Of a DNA stretch of 64,000 nucleotides, positions 52,977 through 61,910 are shown one piece after another. The translations under genes were made by a program, and so were the position numbers. This DNA comes from Pseudogemmobacter hezensis. Its GTDB lineage: Bacteria; Pseudomonadota; Alphaproteobacteria; Rhodobacterales; Rhodobacteraceae. Below the pieces are notes generated by a model. The model saw only the letters and a list, made by a program, of their open reading frames with translations. It was not told where the DNA came from and made no database searches. The stretch's first letter is position 1. Every line of letters begins with the position of its first letter. The DNA lies in contig NZ_JABJXT010000012.1 of assembly GCF_013155295.1 (NCBI RefSeq), positions 87,574-151,573 of the forward strand. The letters are read 5' to 3'.

Positions 52977-54050
52977 TCAGTTGGCTGCGGGCAGTTGCGT
53001 CAGCATTCCCTCAACCTGGCCGGGGGTGACTGCATCCTTCAGCAGTCGGGTCAGGGTGCTGTCATAGAGGATCTCGTCATCGCCGATGCGGAAGATCTGC
53101 CAGGCGTCCACGCCATCTGCCACGCCCATGATCACGAAGAAGGCCGGCAGATCCTGACGCGGTTTCAGAACGAACATCCGGGTCATGTCAAACCGGGTTC
53201 CGGGCGCGACCGCATCTGTGGGGATACGCAGGTTGCCCGAATCCCGCTCCAGCCAGAAGCCGCTTTCATCGCCAGAGAAGGTAAAGCCCAGCCCACCTGA
53301 AAATACCGCATCCGGCGCAGGCAAGCGCAGGCTGACCTGCGCCGGATCCCGGTTCAGATCCCGGTTCAGGTCCGGGGGGCGCAGGCCAGGCTGTCCGCCG
53401 ATGCGGGGCAGGGTGGTGCCGCTGATGCGCTCGGCCCCGCTGGCCTGTATGTCTGCGGCACCAAAGCTGTCGCTGCCGGATGCAGGGGCGCTGCGCTCTG
53501 GCTTTGCGGCGGCAAACCGGGAGAGAGAGTCATCCAGGGGCGCAGGTTGAATGGGGCTGGCCACTTCTGACTGGCCCACTTCGGACTGAACAGGGCTGGA
53601 CGGCGCTTCTGCGGAAGCAATTGCAGTTACGGGTGGGGCCGCGGTCACAGGTGCCGCCGGACGCGCTGGCGGGGCAGGTGGCGCGGGTGGTGCACCGGCC
53701 AGGACAGAGACATCGGCGGGGGCAGGGGCAATCGGTGCCAGGGGGGGCTGATCACTCTCGGCCAGAAGACTCTCTCCTCGGCCCGCACGCTCTGGCAAAA
53801 AGGCGATCGCAGCCAGCCCGGCGACCGAGAGGCTGCCGATAAGGCCGGTTGAAACAAGACCGATCCGGTCGCGCAGCCAGCCGAGCAAGCCGGTTTTCAC
53901 CTGGCCTGCCGGGGCATGTGCCGCACCGGGCAGGCCCGCGCTGGCAAACCGCGCCCGCGCCAGCGCGATATCGGCCCGCATCCGCGCCGGATCGGCGGCA
54001 GGCAGGCTGAGGCGCGACAGCGCGTCGAGGGGGTCTTTTTCCGTGCTCAC
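52977..54050 (-). CDS. Putative membrane anti-sigma factor
   Basis: 357 residues. Basic, helical N-terminal part (DPLDALSRLSLPAADPARMR) of about 60 residues, one membrane segment (about 66-88, VSTGLIGSLSVAGLAAIAFL), then a long Pro/Ala/Glu-rich periplasmic stretch (about 95-180) and a folded C-terminal domain (FSGGLGFTFSGDESGFWLER; FFVIMGVADGVDAWQIFRIG). It starts at GTG 54050 in a GTGA overlap with the ECF sigma gene, which is the usual arrangement for an anti-sigma partner. It has no recognised zinc-binding anti-sigma motif. A 12-base direct repeat (CGGTTCAGATCC) encodes DLNRDLNRD. Function is inferred from position and topology. Confidence 0.55.
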   Translation of the reverse strand: MSTEKDPLDALSRLSLPAADPARMRADIALARARFASAGLPGAAHAPAGQVKTGLLGWLRDRIGLVSTGLIGSLSVAGLAAIAFLPERAGRGESLLAESDQPPLAPIAPAPADVSVLAGAPPAPPAPPARPAAPVTAAPPVTAIASAEAPSSPVQSEVGQSEVASPIQPAPLDDSLSRFAAAKPERSAPASGSDSFGAADIQASGAERISGTTLPRIGGQPGLRPPDLNRDLNRDPAQVSLRLPAPDAVFSGGLGFTFSGDESGFWLERDSGNLRIPTDAVAPGTRFDMTRMFVLKPRQDLPAFFVIMGVADGVDAWQIFRIGDDEILYDSTLTRLLKDAVTPGQVEGMLTQLPAAN

Positions 54051-54715
54051 AGCACCCCCCTCAGTGATTTGCGCGCCTGGTGGATGTGCCAGGAGATGGT
54101 GACTTCTCTGCAGCCCATGACGCTTGCAGCCTCGCGCTGGCTGAGGCCCTCACCATGCACCAGCAGGATCGCATCGCGCTGTTTTTCGGGAAGCGCGCGC
54201 ACCGCCCGCCAGATATCAGAAAGATGCAGCGCCTCTTCCTGATCGCCCTGGTGGAACTCTTCGCTCAGCAGGGCGGCGGCCGCCACCAGCCTGCCACGAC
54301 GGTTGACGGCCCGCTGATGATCGCGCACCGCATTCAGCGTGACCCGGTAAAGCCAGCTTTGAAACGGCGCACGGCCGTCGAAGCTGCGGATCGTATCCGC
54401 CAGGCGCATGCAAACCGACTGTGTGACATCCTCGGCATCGGCGCGATGCCCCAGCCAGCGGCAGGCAACCCGGGTGATAAAGGGGTAATAATGCGTCAGC
54501 AGCGCCTCGAACGCCCCGGCATCACCGCGAATCGTGCGCTGCACCAGCCAGTCGGGGCCAGAGCCATGGCCTCCGGTCTGGGCCGTTTCTGTAATAGCCG
54601 CAGCCTCTGTCACGGCGGCTGCGGTGCCCGCCTCGCATGCAGCCCCCTGCGGGCCACCGGCCATATCCTGACCAGAGCCAACCCGCGCTGTGATGGGCCC
54701 ATCGCCAAAGATCAT
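54047..54715 (-). CDS. ECF-type RNA polymerase sigma factor
   Basis: About 222 residues with the start uncertain. Sigma region 2 (GDAGAFEALLTHYYPFITRV, then HRADAEDVTQSVCMRLADTI, then FQSWLYRVTLNAVRDHQRAV) and region 4 (ALPEKQRDAILLVHGEGLSQ, then EAASVMGCREVTISWHIHQA) are complete. ATG 54715 has GGAAG close upstream; ATG 54664 would also keep all conserved regions, and the frame extends to 54922 with unlikely sequence. The 50 residues before region 2 are Ala/Gly/Thr-rich and unconserved. It is coupled to the putative anti-sigma gene. The 300 bases upstream to 55015 hold no other gene that I can support. Confidence 0.82.
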   Translation of the reverse strand: MIFGDGPITARVGSGQDMAGGPQGAACEAGTAAAVTEAAAITETAQTGGHGSGPDWLVQRTIRGDAGAFEALLTHYYPFITRVACRWLGHRADAEDVTQSVCMRLADTIRSFDGRAPFQSWLYRVTLNAVRDHQRAVNRRGRLVAAAALLSEEFHQGDQEEALHLSDIWRAVRALPEKQRDAILLVHGEGLSQREAASVMGCREVTISWHIHQARKSLRGVL

Positions 54716-55015
54716 CCGCTTCCGTCTCAGAGCCGAATACGCGCGCAGAAAAGCACGTTTTGCCGCCCAGGCGCAACCATCCCATTGCCCGGAAAGGTCA
54801 ATGGGCGGCCAGAGGGGCCGGGGAAGCGCAGAGCGGGTCATCGGTATCATCAAAGCGGAACAGATCGTTGCAGCGCCCCCTGACAGTAAGAAGGCCGGAA
54901 TAAAGATGGTGCCATAAGACACAGTCGCAAGGCAAAGCCCTGGTCAGGAATCGCCTGGTGGCAAAAAGATCGGCGCTTTGTTGCCTGCACCGGCCTGCAG
55001 CGCCCCTGGCTGCGG

Positions 55016-55366
55016 TCAGTCATACTGAATATGGGTAACCCAGCCCGAAAGATTGATCCCCGGCTCTGCCGCAAGGCGCGCGGCCAGCGGGCCAGGATCA
55101 CGGCCACCATCAACCAGCAGACACGTGACGCCCCCGGCCTGATTGCAGCGCAAGGCCTTTAACCCCAGCCCGGCCTCGCTGAAAATTTCAGCCAGCCGCC
55201 CCAGCCCGTTCCAGCTGGCATCAAGCGTCAGATCGGCCTCGAATACCAGGGTTTTGCCCGGAAATGTCTGGCGCAGATCATTGATCGAACTGACCGGGAT
55301 CACAGAGCCTGCCGGGCTGGCAGATGCGGCGACAGGTTTGCGAATCGCATTCGCGTTATTGGCCAT
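55016..55366 (-). CDS. Small ACT-like protein of unknown function
   Basis: 116 residues. Perfect ribosome site (GGAGGGG three bases before ATG 55366). After a disordered first 25 residues there is one compact alternating fold: TLVFEADLTLDASWNGLGRL, AEIFSEAGLGLKALRCNQAG, VTCLLVDGGRDPGPLAARLA, then a last strand WVTHIQY. The beta-alpha-beta-beta-alpha-beta order recalls ACT domains that bind amino acids, but no ligand motif is clear. Opposite in direction to the sulfate operon, with 575 bases between. Confidence 0.6.
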   Translation of the reverse strand: MANNANAIRKPVAASASPAGSVIPVSSINDLRQTFPGKTLVFEADLTLDASWNGLGRLAEIFSEAGLGLKALRCNQAGGVTCLLVDGGRDPGPLAARLAAEPGINLSGWVTHIQYD

Positions 55367-55941
55367 TGGCCCCTCCGAATAACAATGTCGAAGGGCTGAA
55401 TGGCGCCTTCGCTTTAGCTGCATTTTTTTCGCGCCCGCAATCTGAGCTTCAAATCGGCGCGTTCCTGTAGTGCGCTTTCGCTAGCAGCAACGCGGCCCTT
55501 GGTCAAGATTTCCGGCGGGGCAGGTGGCAGCATCAGGCAGGTGGCAGGGCTGGCAGAGCGATTTGCGGGGGCAGGCGGCCAGCCTTGCGCCGTGACAGCA
55601 TAAATATTCTCTTTAATGCCGGATTTTGCGGGCATATCTGACGCATTGCTGAGAAATGTGAAATTGCCGCGGCTGTCAGCGCCCTGTATACAAATGGCGA
55701 CAATACAGGTCGAGTATAATGCCCTTTCCGCCCCGCCATTCTGAAAAAGGAACGCCGTCGCAGGCATCTGCGCGGCGGCAGGGGAATTATTTACTGCCAG
55801 AGAACAAAACCACCAGCAAAGCCCATGTGACACCCGGCCATTTGGAATTTCATTCCTCGGCATCGGGGCATCCGGCCCGATTTGTTTCTTGCGCCGCAAG
55901 AGTGCAACAGGCACAGAGACCTGTCGGAATCGGAGACCGGA
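55367..55941. other. 575-base region before the sulfate operon; one doubtful frame
   Basis: A minus-strand frame of 166 codons (GTG 55914 to 55414) runs through most of it, but its third codon positions are clearly less GC-rich than those of neighbouring genes and it has no ribosome site or family resemblance. I treat it as probably non-coding. The region must contain the promoter of the sulfate operon. No riboswitch was recognised. Confidence 0.4.
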
Positions 55942-57054
55942 ATGGCCATTGAAATCGCAGGTCTGCGCAAAAGCTTTGCCCGCAATGAGGTGCTGAAGGG
56001 GATCGATCTTGAGGTCCGCGACGGCGAGCTGATCGCTTTGCTGGGCCCGTCGGGGTCAGGAAAAACCACACTTTTGCGCATCATTGCGGGCCTCGACTGG
56101 CCTGATTACGGCAAGCTGGAGGTTGACGGCACCGACTGGCTGGCGATTGCGGCGCGCGATCGCCGGATCGGTTTCGTCTTTCAGCATTACGCGCTGTTTC
56201 CGCATATGACGGTGCGCAAGAATATCGCCTTTGGTCTGACGGTGCGGCCGCAAAAGACCCGGCCTGACGCTGCGGCGATTGCGGCGCGGGTGGATGAGTT
56301 GCTGCAATTCCTGCAGATCCCGCATCTGGCGGACCGTCTGCCGGGGCAGCTTTCGGGCGGGCAGCGCCAGCGGGTGGCCCTTGGTCGGGCGCTGGCGATC
56401 GAGCCGCGCGTTCTCTTGCTGGATGAGCCCTTTGGCGCCCTGGATGCCGCCGTGCGCCGCGATCTGCGGGCCTGGCTGCGCTCGGTCCATGATGCCTCGG
56501 GGTCGACGACGATCTTCGTCACCCATGACCAGGACGAGGCTTTCGAGCTGGCCGACCGTGTCGTCATCATGGGTGAGGGCAAGATCGAACAGATCGGCAC
56601 CGCTGACCAGATCCATGATCATCCGGCCTCGCCCTTTGTGGCCCGTTTCATGGGGGCGACGATTGAGCTGCCTGTCACAGTGACGGCGGGCCGGGCATCC
56701 GCCCCGGGCATCGACGCCGCGCGGCTGGAGCGGCGGGCCTTTGCCGATGGCCCTGCCACGCTTTTCGTGCGTCCGGGCGATCTGACGCCGATTGCCGATC
56801 CGGCAGGGCTTTGGCGGGTGAAGCATGTCAGCTCGACCGGGGCGGTTTTGCGCCCGGTTCTGAGCGGCCCCGGCGGCCAGGAGATCACCGTCGAGGTCCT
56901 GCGCCGCGCCGCTGACACCCTTACCCCCGGCCAGACCGTTCTCTTGCGGGTCGAGGCTGGCACGCTTTTCCCTGATACGCTCTCTGGCCGATCCGGCCAC
57001 AGCCAGCCCGTTCCCGAACAGAAACCCGTTCCCGTCAAGGAGACACAGATATGA
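55942..57054 (+). CDS. cysA: Sulfate/thiosulfate ABC ATPase
   Basis: 370 residues. Walker A LLGPSGSGKTTLL near residue 35, Q-loop FVFQHYALFPHMTVRKNIAF, signature LSGGQRQRVALGRAL, Walker B VLLLDEPFGALDAAVRRDLR and H-loop TIFVTHDQDEA; a TOBE-like C-terminal domain follows (LFVRPGDLTPIADP). The RRDLRAWLRSVHD stretch is typical of CysA. ATG 55942 has GGAGA upstream. It is first in the operon and overlaps the binding-protein gene by ATGA, whereas many cys operons place the ATPase last. Confidence 0.9.
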   Translation: MAIEIAGLRKSFARNEVLKGIDLEVRDGELIALLGPSGSGKTTLLRIIAGLDWPDYGKLEVDGTDWLAIAARDRRIGFVFQHYALFPHMTVRKNIAFGLTVRPQKTRPDAAAIAARVDELLQFLQIPHLADRLPGQLSGGQRQRVALGRALAIEPRVLLLDEPFGALDAAVRRDLRAWLRSVHDASGSTTIFVTHDQDEAFELADRVVIMGEGKIEQIGTADQIHDHPASPFVARFMGATIELPVTVTAGRASAPGIDAARLERRAFADGPATLFVRPGDLTPIADPAGLWRVKHVSSTGAVLRPVLSGPGGQEITVEVLRRAADTLTPGQTVLLRVEAGTLFPDTLSGRSGHSQPVPEQKPVPVKETQI

Positions 57055-58049
57055 GCCTTATCTCAAACCTGCGCGCCGCTGCGGCGGTGCTGGTGCTGAG
57101 CACCGCGCCTGCGCTGGCCCAGGACAAGATCCTGAACGTCAGCTATGACATCGCCCGCGAATTGTTCGAAGCGCTGAACCCCGTTTTCGCTGCCGACTGG
57201 AAGGCGAAAACCGGCCGTGACGTGACCATCGACCAAAGCCATGCCGGTTCCTCGGCCCAGGCGCGCGCTGTGCTGGAAGGCCTGCCCGCCGATGTGGTCA
57301 CCTTCAACCAGGAAACCGATATCGACACCCTCGTTCAGGGCGGTCTGGTGCCGGAAAACTGGCGCGAGCTGTTCCCGAACGGCGCCTCGCCCTATTACTC
57401 GCTGCCCGCTTTCCTTGTCCGCAAGGACAATCCCAAGGGCATCAAAGACTGGAACGACCTGACCCGCGAGGACGTGAAAGTGGTTTTCCCGAACCCGCGC
57501 ACCTCGGGGAACGGGCGTTACACCTATCTGGCGGCCTATGCCTATGCGCTTGACGCGAATGGCGGCAACCAGGAAGAGGCCCAGGAATTCATCACCAAAC
57601 TCTTCGCCAATGTGCCGGTGTTTGACACGGGCGGCCGCGCTGCCACCCAGACCTTTGCCGAGCGTGAAATCGGCGACGTTCTGATCACCTTTGAGGCTGA
57701 AACCGCAGGTATCGCCGCGCAATATGCCGATAAAGAGTTTGTCCGCGTGACGCCTTCGGTTTCGCTCTTCGCCGCCTTCCCGGTGGCCGTCGTGGCCGCG
57801 AATGCCGAGAAGAATGGCTCGACCGAGGTCTCAAACGCTTATCTCAGCTGGCTTTATACCCCTGAGGCCCAGAAAATCCTGGCGCAAAACCACTACCGGG
57901 TGACCGATGCCAGCGTCGCCGCCGAGTTCAAAGAAAGCCTGCCCGAGGTGAAACTGGTCACCGTCAATGAGGCCTTTGGCGGCTGGGCGAAGATCCGTGA
58001 AGAGCACCTCTCGGAAGGTGGCATCCTCGAAACGCTGTTCAACAACTGA
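57051..58049 (+). CDS. sbp: Periplasmic sulfate-binding protein
   Basis: 332 residues: Sec signal peptide (to about 24, APALAQ) and the Sbp/CysP fold: LNVSYDIARELFEALNPVFA, IDQSHAGSSAQARAVLEGLP, ADVVTFNQETDIDTLV, the anion-site motif PNPRTSGNGRYTYLAAYAYA and EIGDVLITFEAETAGIA. It binds sulfate or thiosulfate for the CysTWA importer. Eight bases lead to cysT. Confidence 0.93.
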   Translation: MSLISNLRAAAAVLVLSTAPALAQDKILNVSYDIARELFEALNPVFAADWKAKTGRDVTIDQSHAGSSAQARAVLEGLPADVVTFNQETDIDTLVQGGLVPENWRELFPNGASPYYSLPAFLVRKDNPKGIKDWNDLTREDVKVVFPNPRTSGNGRYTYLAAYAYALDANGGNQEEAQEFITKLFANVPVFDTGGRAATQTFAEREIGDVLITFEAETAGIAAQYADKEFVRVTPSVSLFAAFPVAVVAANAEKNGSTEVSNAYLSWLYTPEAQKILAQNHYRVTDASVAAEFKESLPEVKLVTVNEAFGGWAKIREEHLSEGGILETLFNN

Positions 58050-58057
58050 TCTGACAC

Positions 58058-58906
58058 ATGACAACCGCTTCTGCCCGTATCCGGCCAAAGCGCGTTCTGC
58101 CGGGGTTCACACTGAGCCTCGGCACCACGCTTTTATACCTGACGGTGATCATCCTGATCCCGATTGCTGCGCTGGTGCTGACCGGCGCCGGCATCGGGTG
58201 GGAGCGGTTCTTGCGCTTCGTCACCTCGAATTCTGCATTGAATGCCTTTCGCGTGACGCTTGTGGCGGCTGGGATCGCCACGCTGATCAATGCGTTCTAC
58301 GGGCTGTTGATGGCCTGGGTTCTGACGCGCTACGAATTTCGCGGCCGCGTCATTCTGGACGGGCTGATGGATATCCCCTTCGCCCTGCCGACAGCTGTGG
58401 CCGGGCTGGCGCTGACAGCGCTGTTCTCAGCGAATGGCTGGTTCGGTGGCCCGCTTGAGGCTGCAGGCTTCCAGGTTGTCTATGCGCTGCCGGGCATCAT
58501 CATCGCCATGGCCTTCACCTCGATCCCTTTCGTGGTTCGCGCCGTGCAGCCGGTACTGGAAGATCTGGATCCGGCGATTGAAGAGGCGGCAAAGACGCTG
58601 GGCGCGACGCCATGGCAGGTGTTCTACCGGGTGATCCTGCCCGCGATCCTGCCTGCCTGGCTGGGCGGCTGCACGGTTTCCATGGCGCGTTCGCTGGGCG
58701 AATTTGGCGCGGTGGTTTTCATCGCGGGCAACCTGCCCGGGCAGACCGAGATCGCCTCGCTTCTGGCCTTTATCCGCATCGAAGAGGACAATTATGCAGG
58801 CGCAGCGGCGATTGCGCTGGTGCTTTTGTGCATGGCGCTTTTGCTTTTGCTCTTGTCCAACCTGTTCCAGATCCGGGCAGCCCGCTACCGGGAGGGCGGT
58901 AAATGA
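58058..58906 (+). CDS. cysT: Sulfate ABC permease CysT
   Basis: 282 residues with six membrane segments, BPD_transp_1 family. Motifs are FRVTLVAAGIATLINAFYGL, DIPFALPTAVAGLALTALFS and the EAA loop EEAAKTLGATPWQVFYRVIL. ATGA overlap with cysW. Works as a heterodimer with CysW. Confidence 0.93.
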   Translation: MTTASARIRPKRVLPGFTLSLGTTLLYLTVIILIPIAALVLTGAGIGWERFLRFVTSNSALNAFRVTLVAAGIATLINAFYGLLMAWVLTRYEFRGRVILDGLMDIPFALPTAVAGLALTALFSANGWFGGPLEAAGFQVVYALPGIIIAMAFTSIPFVVRAVQPVLEDLDPAIEEAAKTLGATPWQVFYRVILPAILPAWLGGCTVSMARSLGEFGAVVFIAGNLPGQTEIASLLAFIRIEEDNYAGAAAIALVLLCMALLLLLLSNLFQIRAARYREGGK

Positions 58907-59757
58907 TCAGCGCAGAAGAACAGATCGCCGCCAGCCGCCATCTGGCCACAAAAAGCGGGCAGGGTGTGCAGCGTTTTCTGATTGGTCTCGCGGTGGTGCT
59001 GACGGCGGTGATGATTGTCGCGCCGCTGGCCTATATCTTCCGCCGCGCTTTTGCCGATGGGGTCGGCCCCTATTGGGCGGCGATCACCACGCCTGACACG
59101 CTGCATGCGATCTGGCTGACGGTGATCGTGACCATCGTGGTCGTGCCGGTCAACGTCGCTTTCGGCATCGCCGTGGCCTGGGTCGTGGCCCGCTTCCGTT
59201 TTCCGGGGCGCGGGCTTTTGATGACGCTGGTCGAGATTCCCTTCTCGATCTCGCCGATCATTGCCGGGATCTGCTACCTTTTGCTTTACGGACGCCGCGG
59301 GATCCTGGGCCCTTTCCTGCAAGAGCACAATATCACCATCCTCTTCGCGCTGCCGGGGATCATCCTGGTCACCATGTTCGTGACCGCGCCCTTCGTCGCC
59401 CGCGAGGTGCTGCCCCTGATGCTGGCCAAAGGGTCTGAGCAGGAAGAGGCTGCCGTTACCCTTGGTGCAAAAGGCTGGCAGGTGTTTCGCTATGTGACGC
59501 TGCCTGGGATCCGCTGGGCGCTGCTCTATGGCGCGGTCCTGTGTTCTGCCCGCGCGGTGGGCGAGTTCGGCGGCGTCTCGGTCGTGTCGGGGCGCACGCG
59601 CGGGCAGACCAATACGCTGCCTTTGCAGGTTGAACAGCTGTTCAATGACCTCAATACCGGGGTTGCCGCCTTTGCCGCCGCCTCGACACTGACGGTGATC
59701 GCCATCATCGCGCTTTTCGCCAAGGCGCTGCTGCAGGCCCGGGCCCCGCATAACTGA
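58903..59757 (+). CDS. cysW: Sulfate ABC permease CysW
   Basis: 284 residues, BPD_transp_1 family with six membrane segments. Motifs are EIPFSISPIIAGICYLLLYG, the EAA loop EEAAVTLGAKGWQVFRYVTL, and ARAVGEFGGVSVVSGRTRGQ, a CysW hallmark. Last gene of the operon cysA-sbp-cysT-cysW; convergent with the FAD-dependent oxidoreductase gene. Confidence 0.93.
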   Translation: MISAEEQIAASRHLATKSGQGVQRFLIGLAVVLTAVMIVAPLAYIFRRAFADGVGPYWAAITTPDTLHAIWLTVIVTIVVVPVNVAFGIAVAWVVARFRFPGRGLLMTLVEIPFSISPIIAGICYLLLYGRRGILGPFLQEHNITILFALPGIILVTMFVTAPFVAREVLPLMLAKGSEQEEAAVTLGAKGWQVFRYVTLPGIRWALLYGAVLCSARAVGEFGGVSVVSGRTRGQTNTLPLQVEQLFNDLNTGVAAFAAASTLTVIAIIALFAKALLQARAPHN

Positions 59758-59796
59758 AATGCTGGGTCTGCGAATACAGGGTCTGCGGCGGTCTGA

Positions 59797-61197
59797 TTAC
59801 GCCGCTGTGGCCCCGGCTTTTTCCGCGATGAAGCGGGCCATTTGGCCGGCCTGAACGCGAATGTCGGGAATGGCGGTGATTTCCCAGAACATCGCCCGCG
59901 ACACCGGGCCAAGCGCGAACAGCCGGTCCGAGGCTGTGCCGTCCTGGCCGATCAGCCGCGCCTCGACGGTCACCTCAAACCCAAGGCGCAGCGGATCAAC
60001 CCGCGCCGCACCCTCGGCCAAAAGCCCGGCCATCAGGGGTGTGGCGTTCTTCTCAGGGTCATTGCGGATGCCCCGGCAATCGATGATCCGCCCCAGGGAT
60101 ATGGTTTGCGGCAGGGCGCTGCCGCGCGGCTGGATCACGGCGCGAACCTCTTTGCCCGTGCCAGGCTCTGCCCGCAAAAAGGCGGCGCGTTTGATCACCA
60201 GGCGGGTGCTGTCAATCGCGGCCTCCAGCCGTGCGGCAGAGGCGGGGGGGATGCGGTGGCGATGCACCTCCCACCAGGTTGCGGCATGGCGCAAAAAGCG
60301 TTTGCGCTGATCGATGCTCATGTTTTGCCAGATCCGGCTGACCCATGGCCGCACCCCATCAACCGCCGAGCGCCAGCTGCCGCCTTCGGCATCCGCGCGG
60401 GTCGCCAGCTGACGGAACCAGTGCAAAAGCTGGCTGATCGGGGCCCCGAATGGCACCTCTTCCGCCGGGATTTTCAGCGGCGCACCCGGCCCGTGGCTGC
60501 GGGGCAAAAGGCCCCGGCGAGAGATCGCAGTGATCGGCCCCCGATGGCCCGCTCTCTCCAGTGACAGAACCTGATCGACCATCGACAACCCGGTGCCGAT
60601 GATCATTACCGGCGCATCGGCATCGGGCGGCGCGGTAATCGACCAGGCCCCGGAGATCAGCCCCGAGGGATCCTCTTTCGGCACCACATGGCCGGTGGCC
60701 AGCACCGCATAGGCGCCCTTCAGCTGCCGCCCGTCATCGAGGGTAACCTTGACGCCGCCCTCCCGCTCGCTGAGGCCAAGACAATTTGCCTTGATGCACA
60801 CCAGCCGCCCCGAGGCCGTCCAGGGCGCCAGCAGGCACGACAGATAGCTGCCATAGGTGGCGCGTCCGACAAAGCTGTCAGCGTCATAATCGCCGCCATC
60901 CGGCCCCTCTTGCCCCTGCTTTTGCAGCCAGTGCAGGAAGTGATCGGGATCTTCCGGGAAGGCGCTCATATTATGGACGCGGGTGTTCAGAAGATGGTCG
61001 GGATCGCTGGTGGAATAGGCGATGCCGCAGCCCAGAAGGTGCCGCCCCTCGACCACGGTCACCCGCAGATCGGTGTCCTGGCGCAAAAGATTGGCCGCAA
61101 AAAGCACGCCGCTGGCCCCGCCGCCGATCACCAGAACATCGCGCCAGCCCTCTTCCCGCGGGAAGGGCTCGGATCGGGTCGCGGGTGTATAGCTCAT
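59797..61197 (-). CDS. FAD/NAD(P)-binding oxidoreductase (HydroxyN/NAD_binding_9 type)
   Basis: 466 residues. N-terminal FAD-binding dinucleotide fold VLVIGGGASGVLFAANLLRQ near residue 22, LGCGIAYSTSDPDHLLN, the ATGHVVP-type motif YAVLATGHVVPKEDPS, and a second dinucleotide motif VMIIGTGLSMVDQVLSLERA near 200. This pattern is the FAD-NAD(P)-binding domain family found alone in many proteobacteria; its substrates are mostly unknown. ATG 61197 has GGAG upstream; the frame extends 25 residues further without similarity. It neighbours the sulfate importer and could oxidise a sulfur compound, but this is context only. Confidence 0.75.
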   Translation of the reverse strand: MSYTPATRSEPFPREEGWRDVLVIGGGASGVLFAANLLRQDTDLRVTVVEGRHLLGCGIAYSTSDPDHLLNTRVHNMSAFPEDPDHFLHWLQKQGQEGPDGGDYDADSFVGRATYGSYLSCLLAPWTASGRLVCIKANCLGLSEREGGVKVTLDDGRQLKGAYAVLATGHVVPKEDPSGLISGAWSITAPPDADAPVMIIGTGLSMVDQVLSLERAGHRGPITAISRRGLLPRSHGPGAPLKIPAEEVPFGAPISQLLHWFRQLATRADAEGGSWRSAVDGVRPWVSRIWQNMSIDQRKRFLRHAATWWEVHRHRIPPASAARLEAAIDSTRLVIKRAAFLRAEPGTGKEVRAVIQPRGSALPQTISLGRIIDCRGIRNDPEKNATPLMAGLLAEGAARVDPLRLGFEVTVEARLIGQDGTASDRLFALGPVSRAMFWEITAIPDIRVQAGQMARFIAEKAGATAA

Positions 61198-61730
61198 GGT
61201 GGCTCCGTCGTTATCCACTGGCTGATCGGTCGGCTCCGGCGCGTATAAAAGCGGGCACGGCGACTCTGACAAGGTTCCATATTACCACAGAAAGTCAGAA
61301 AAATATTCCGCATCACGAACCGTGCCGGGAAAATATATCTGTCGCAGCCTGGTGGCAAAGAGAATATTTCTGCGCTGAGATCACTTACCGGGGATGCAAT
61401 CCTCTAAGCCGCAGCGCAGTCAGGCTCCTGGGGCGCATACCAGACCAATGCGCCGGTCGCCTGGGTTTTGCGCCTTTCGCTCTGGCTGAGGCGATCGGCG
61501 CCCCTCTGGTTCGCCCTCTGCGATTTCCGCAAAGACCGCCGGACAGCCGCCCGCCGGGGGCATGTTTCGGCAGCACCAGCACCCTCAACAGGTACAGCCA
61601 GTAGCTTAAATCATTTTGAAATCAATCGCGGCACCCGCTGACAGCGCTGCTTGGGTTTCTTACAACCCGCCACAACCTAAACGGGGCGCGGATATTTAAT
61701 TTGGCCCGGTGGGCAGATTGGTCGCGGCAA
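61198..61730. other. Gene-poor region upstream of the oxidoreductase
   Basis: 533 bases without a gene I can support. Two AT-rich tracts (about 61275-61370 and 61605-61710) flank a GC-rich core. The first likely holds the oxidoreductase promoter. The second leads into the dif-like site. Confidence 0.5.
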
Positions 61731-61758
61731 AAGATACATAATCATAATTATGCGGATA
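61731..61758. other. dif-like XerCD recombination site
   Basis: A 28-base element with arms of 11, a 6-base centre and 11. On the minus strand it reads TATCCGCATAA, then TTATGA, then TTATGTATCTT. The core CGCATAA-N6-TTATGT is identical to the inner XerC and XerD arms of bacterial dif sites (E. coli GCGCATAA-TGTATA-TTATGT). A 13-base match by chance in 64 kb is improbable. It lies about 150 bases before the microvirus-like relic. Whether it is a chromosomal or plasmid dif, or one left by an integrated element, cannot be told here. Confidence 0.5.
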
Positions 61759-61910
61759 TTATTTGCTTAAAGGCTTCTGATACGCAAAAACCGCGGCCCT
61801 TGGCTCCTTATGTCCTCGGCCTTTTGATCGCGGGCATCCTCTATGTCTTTCCTGATGCCAGGCCTATCGCTTGCGGCCTCGGCGCGGTTGCTTCCCTTCA
61901 CGGTGTCCTG

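Noticed and set aside
55414..55914. 166-codon minus-strand frame before the sulfate operon
   Set aside because: Third codon positions are much less GC-rich than in real neighbours, there is no ribosome site, and it overlaps the probable sulfate promoter. Not fully excluded.
61385..61604. Short frames in the gene-poor region
   Set aside because: No ribosome site, no domain, and overlapping frames on both strands.
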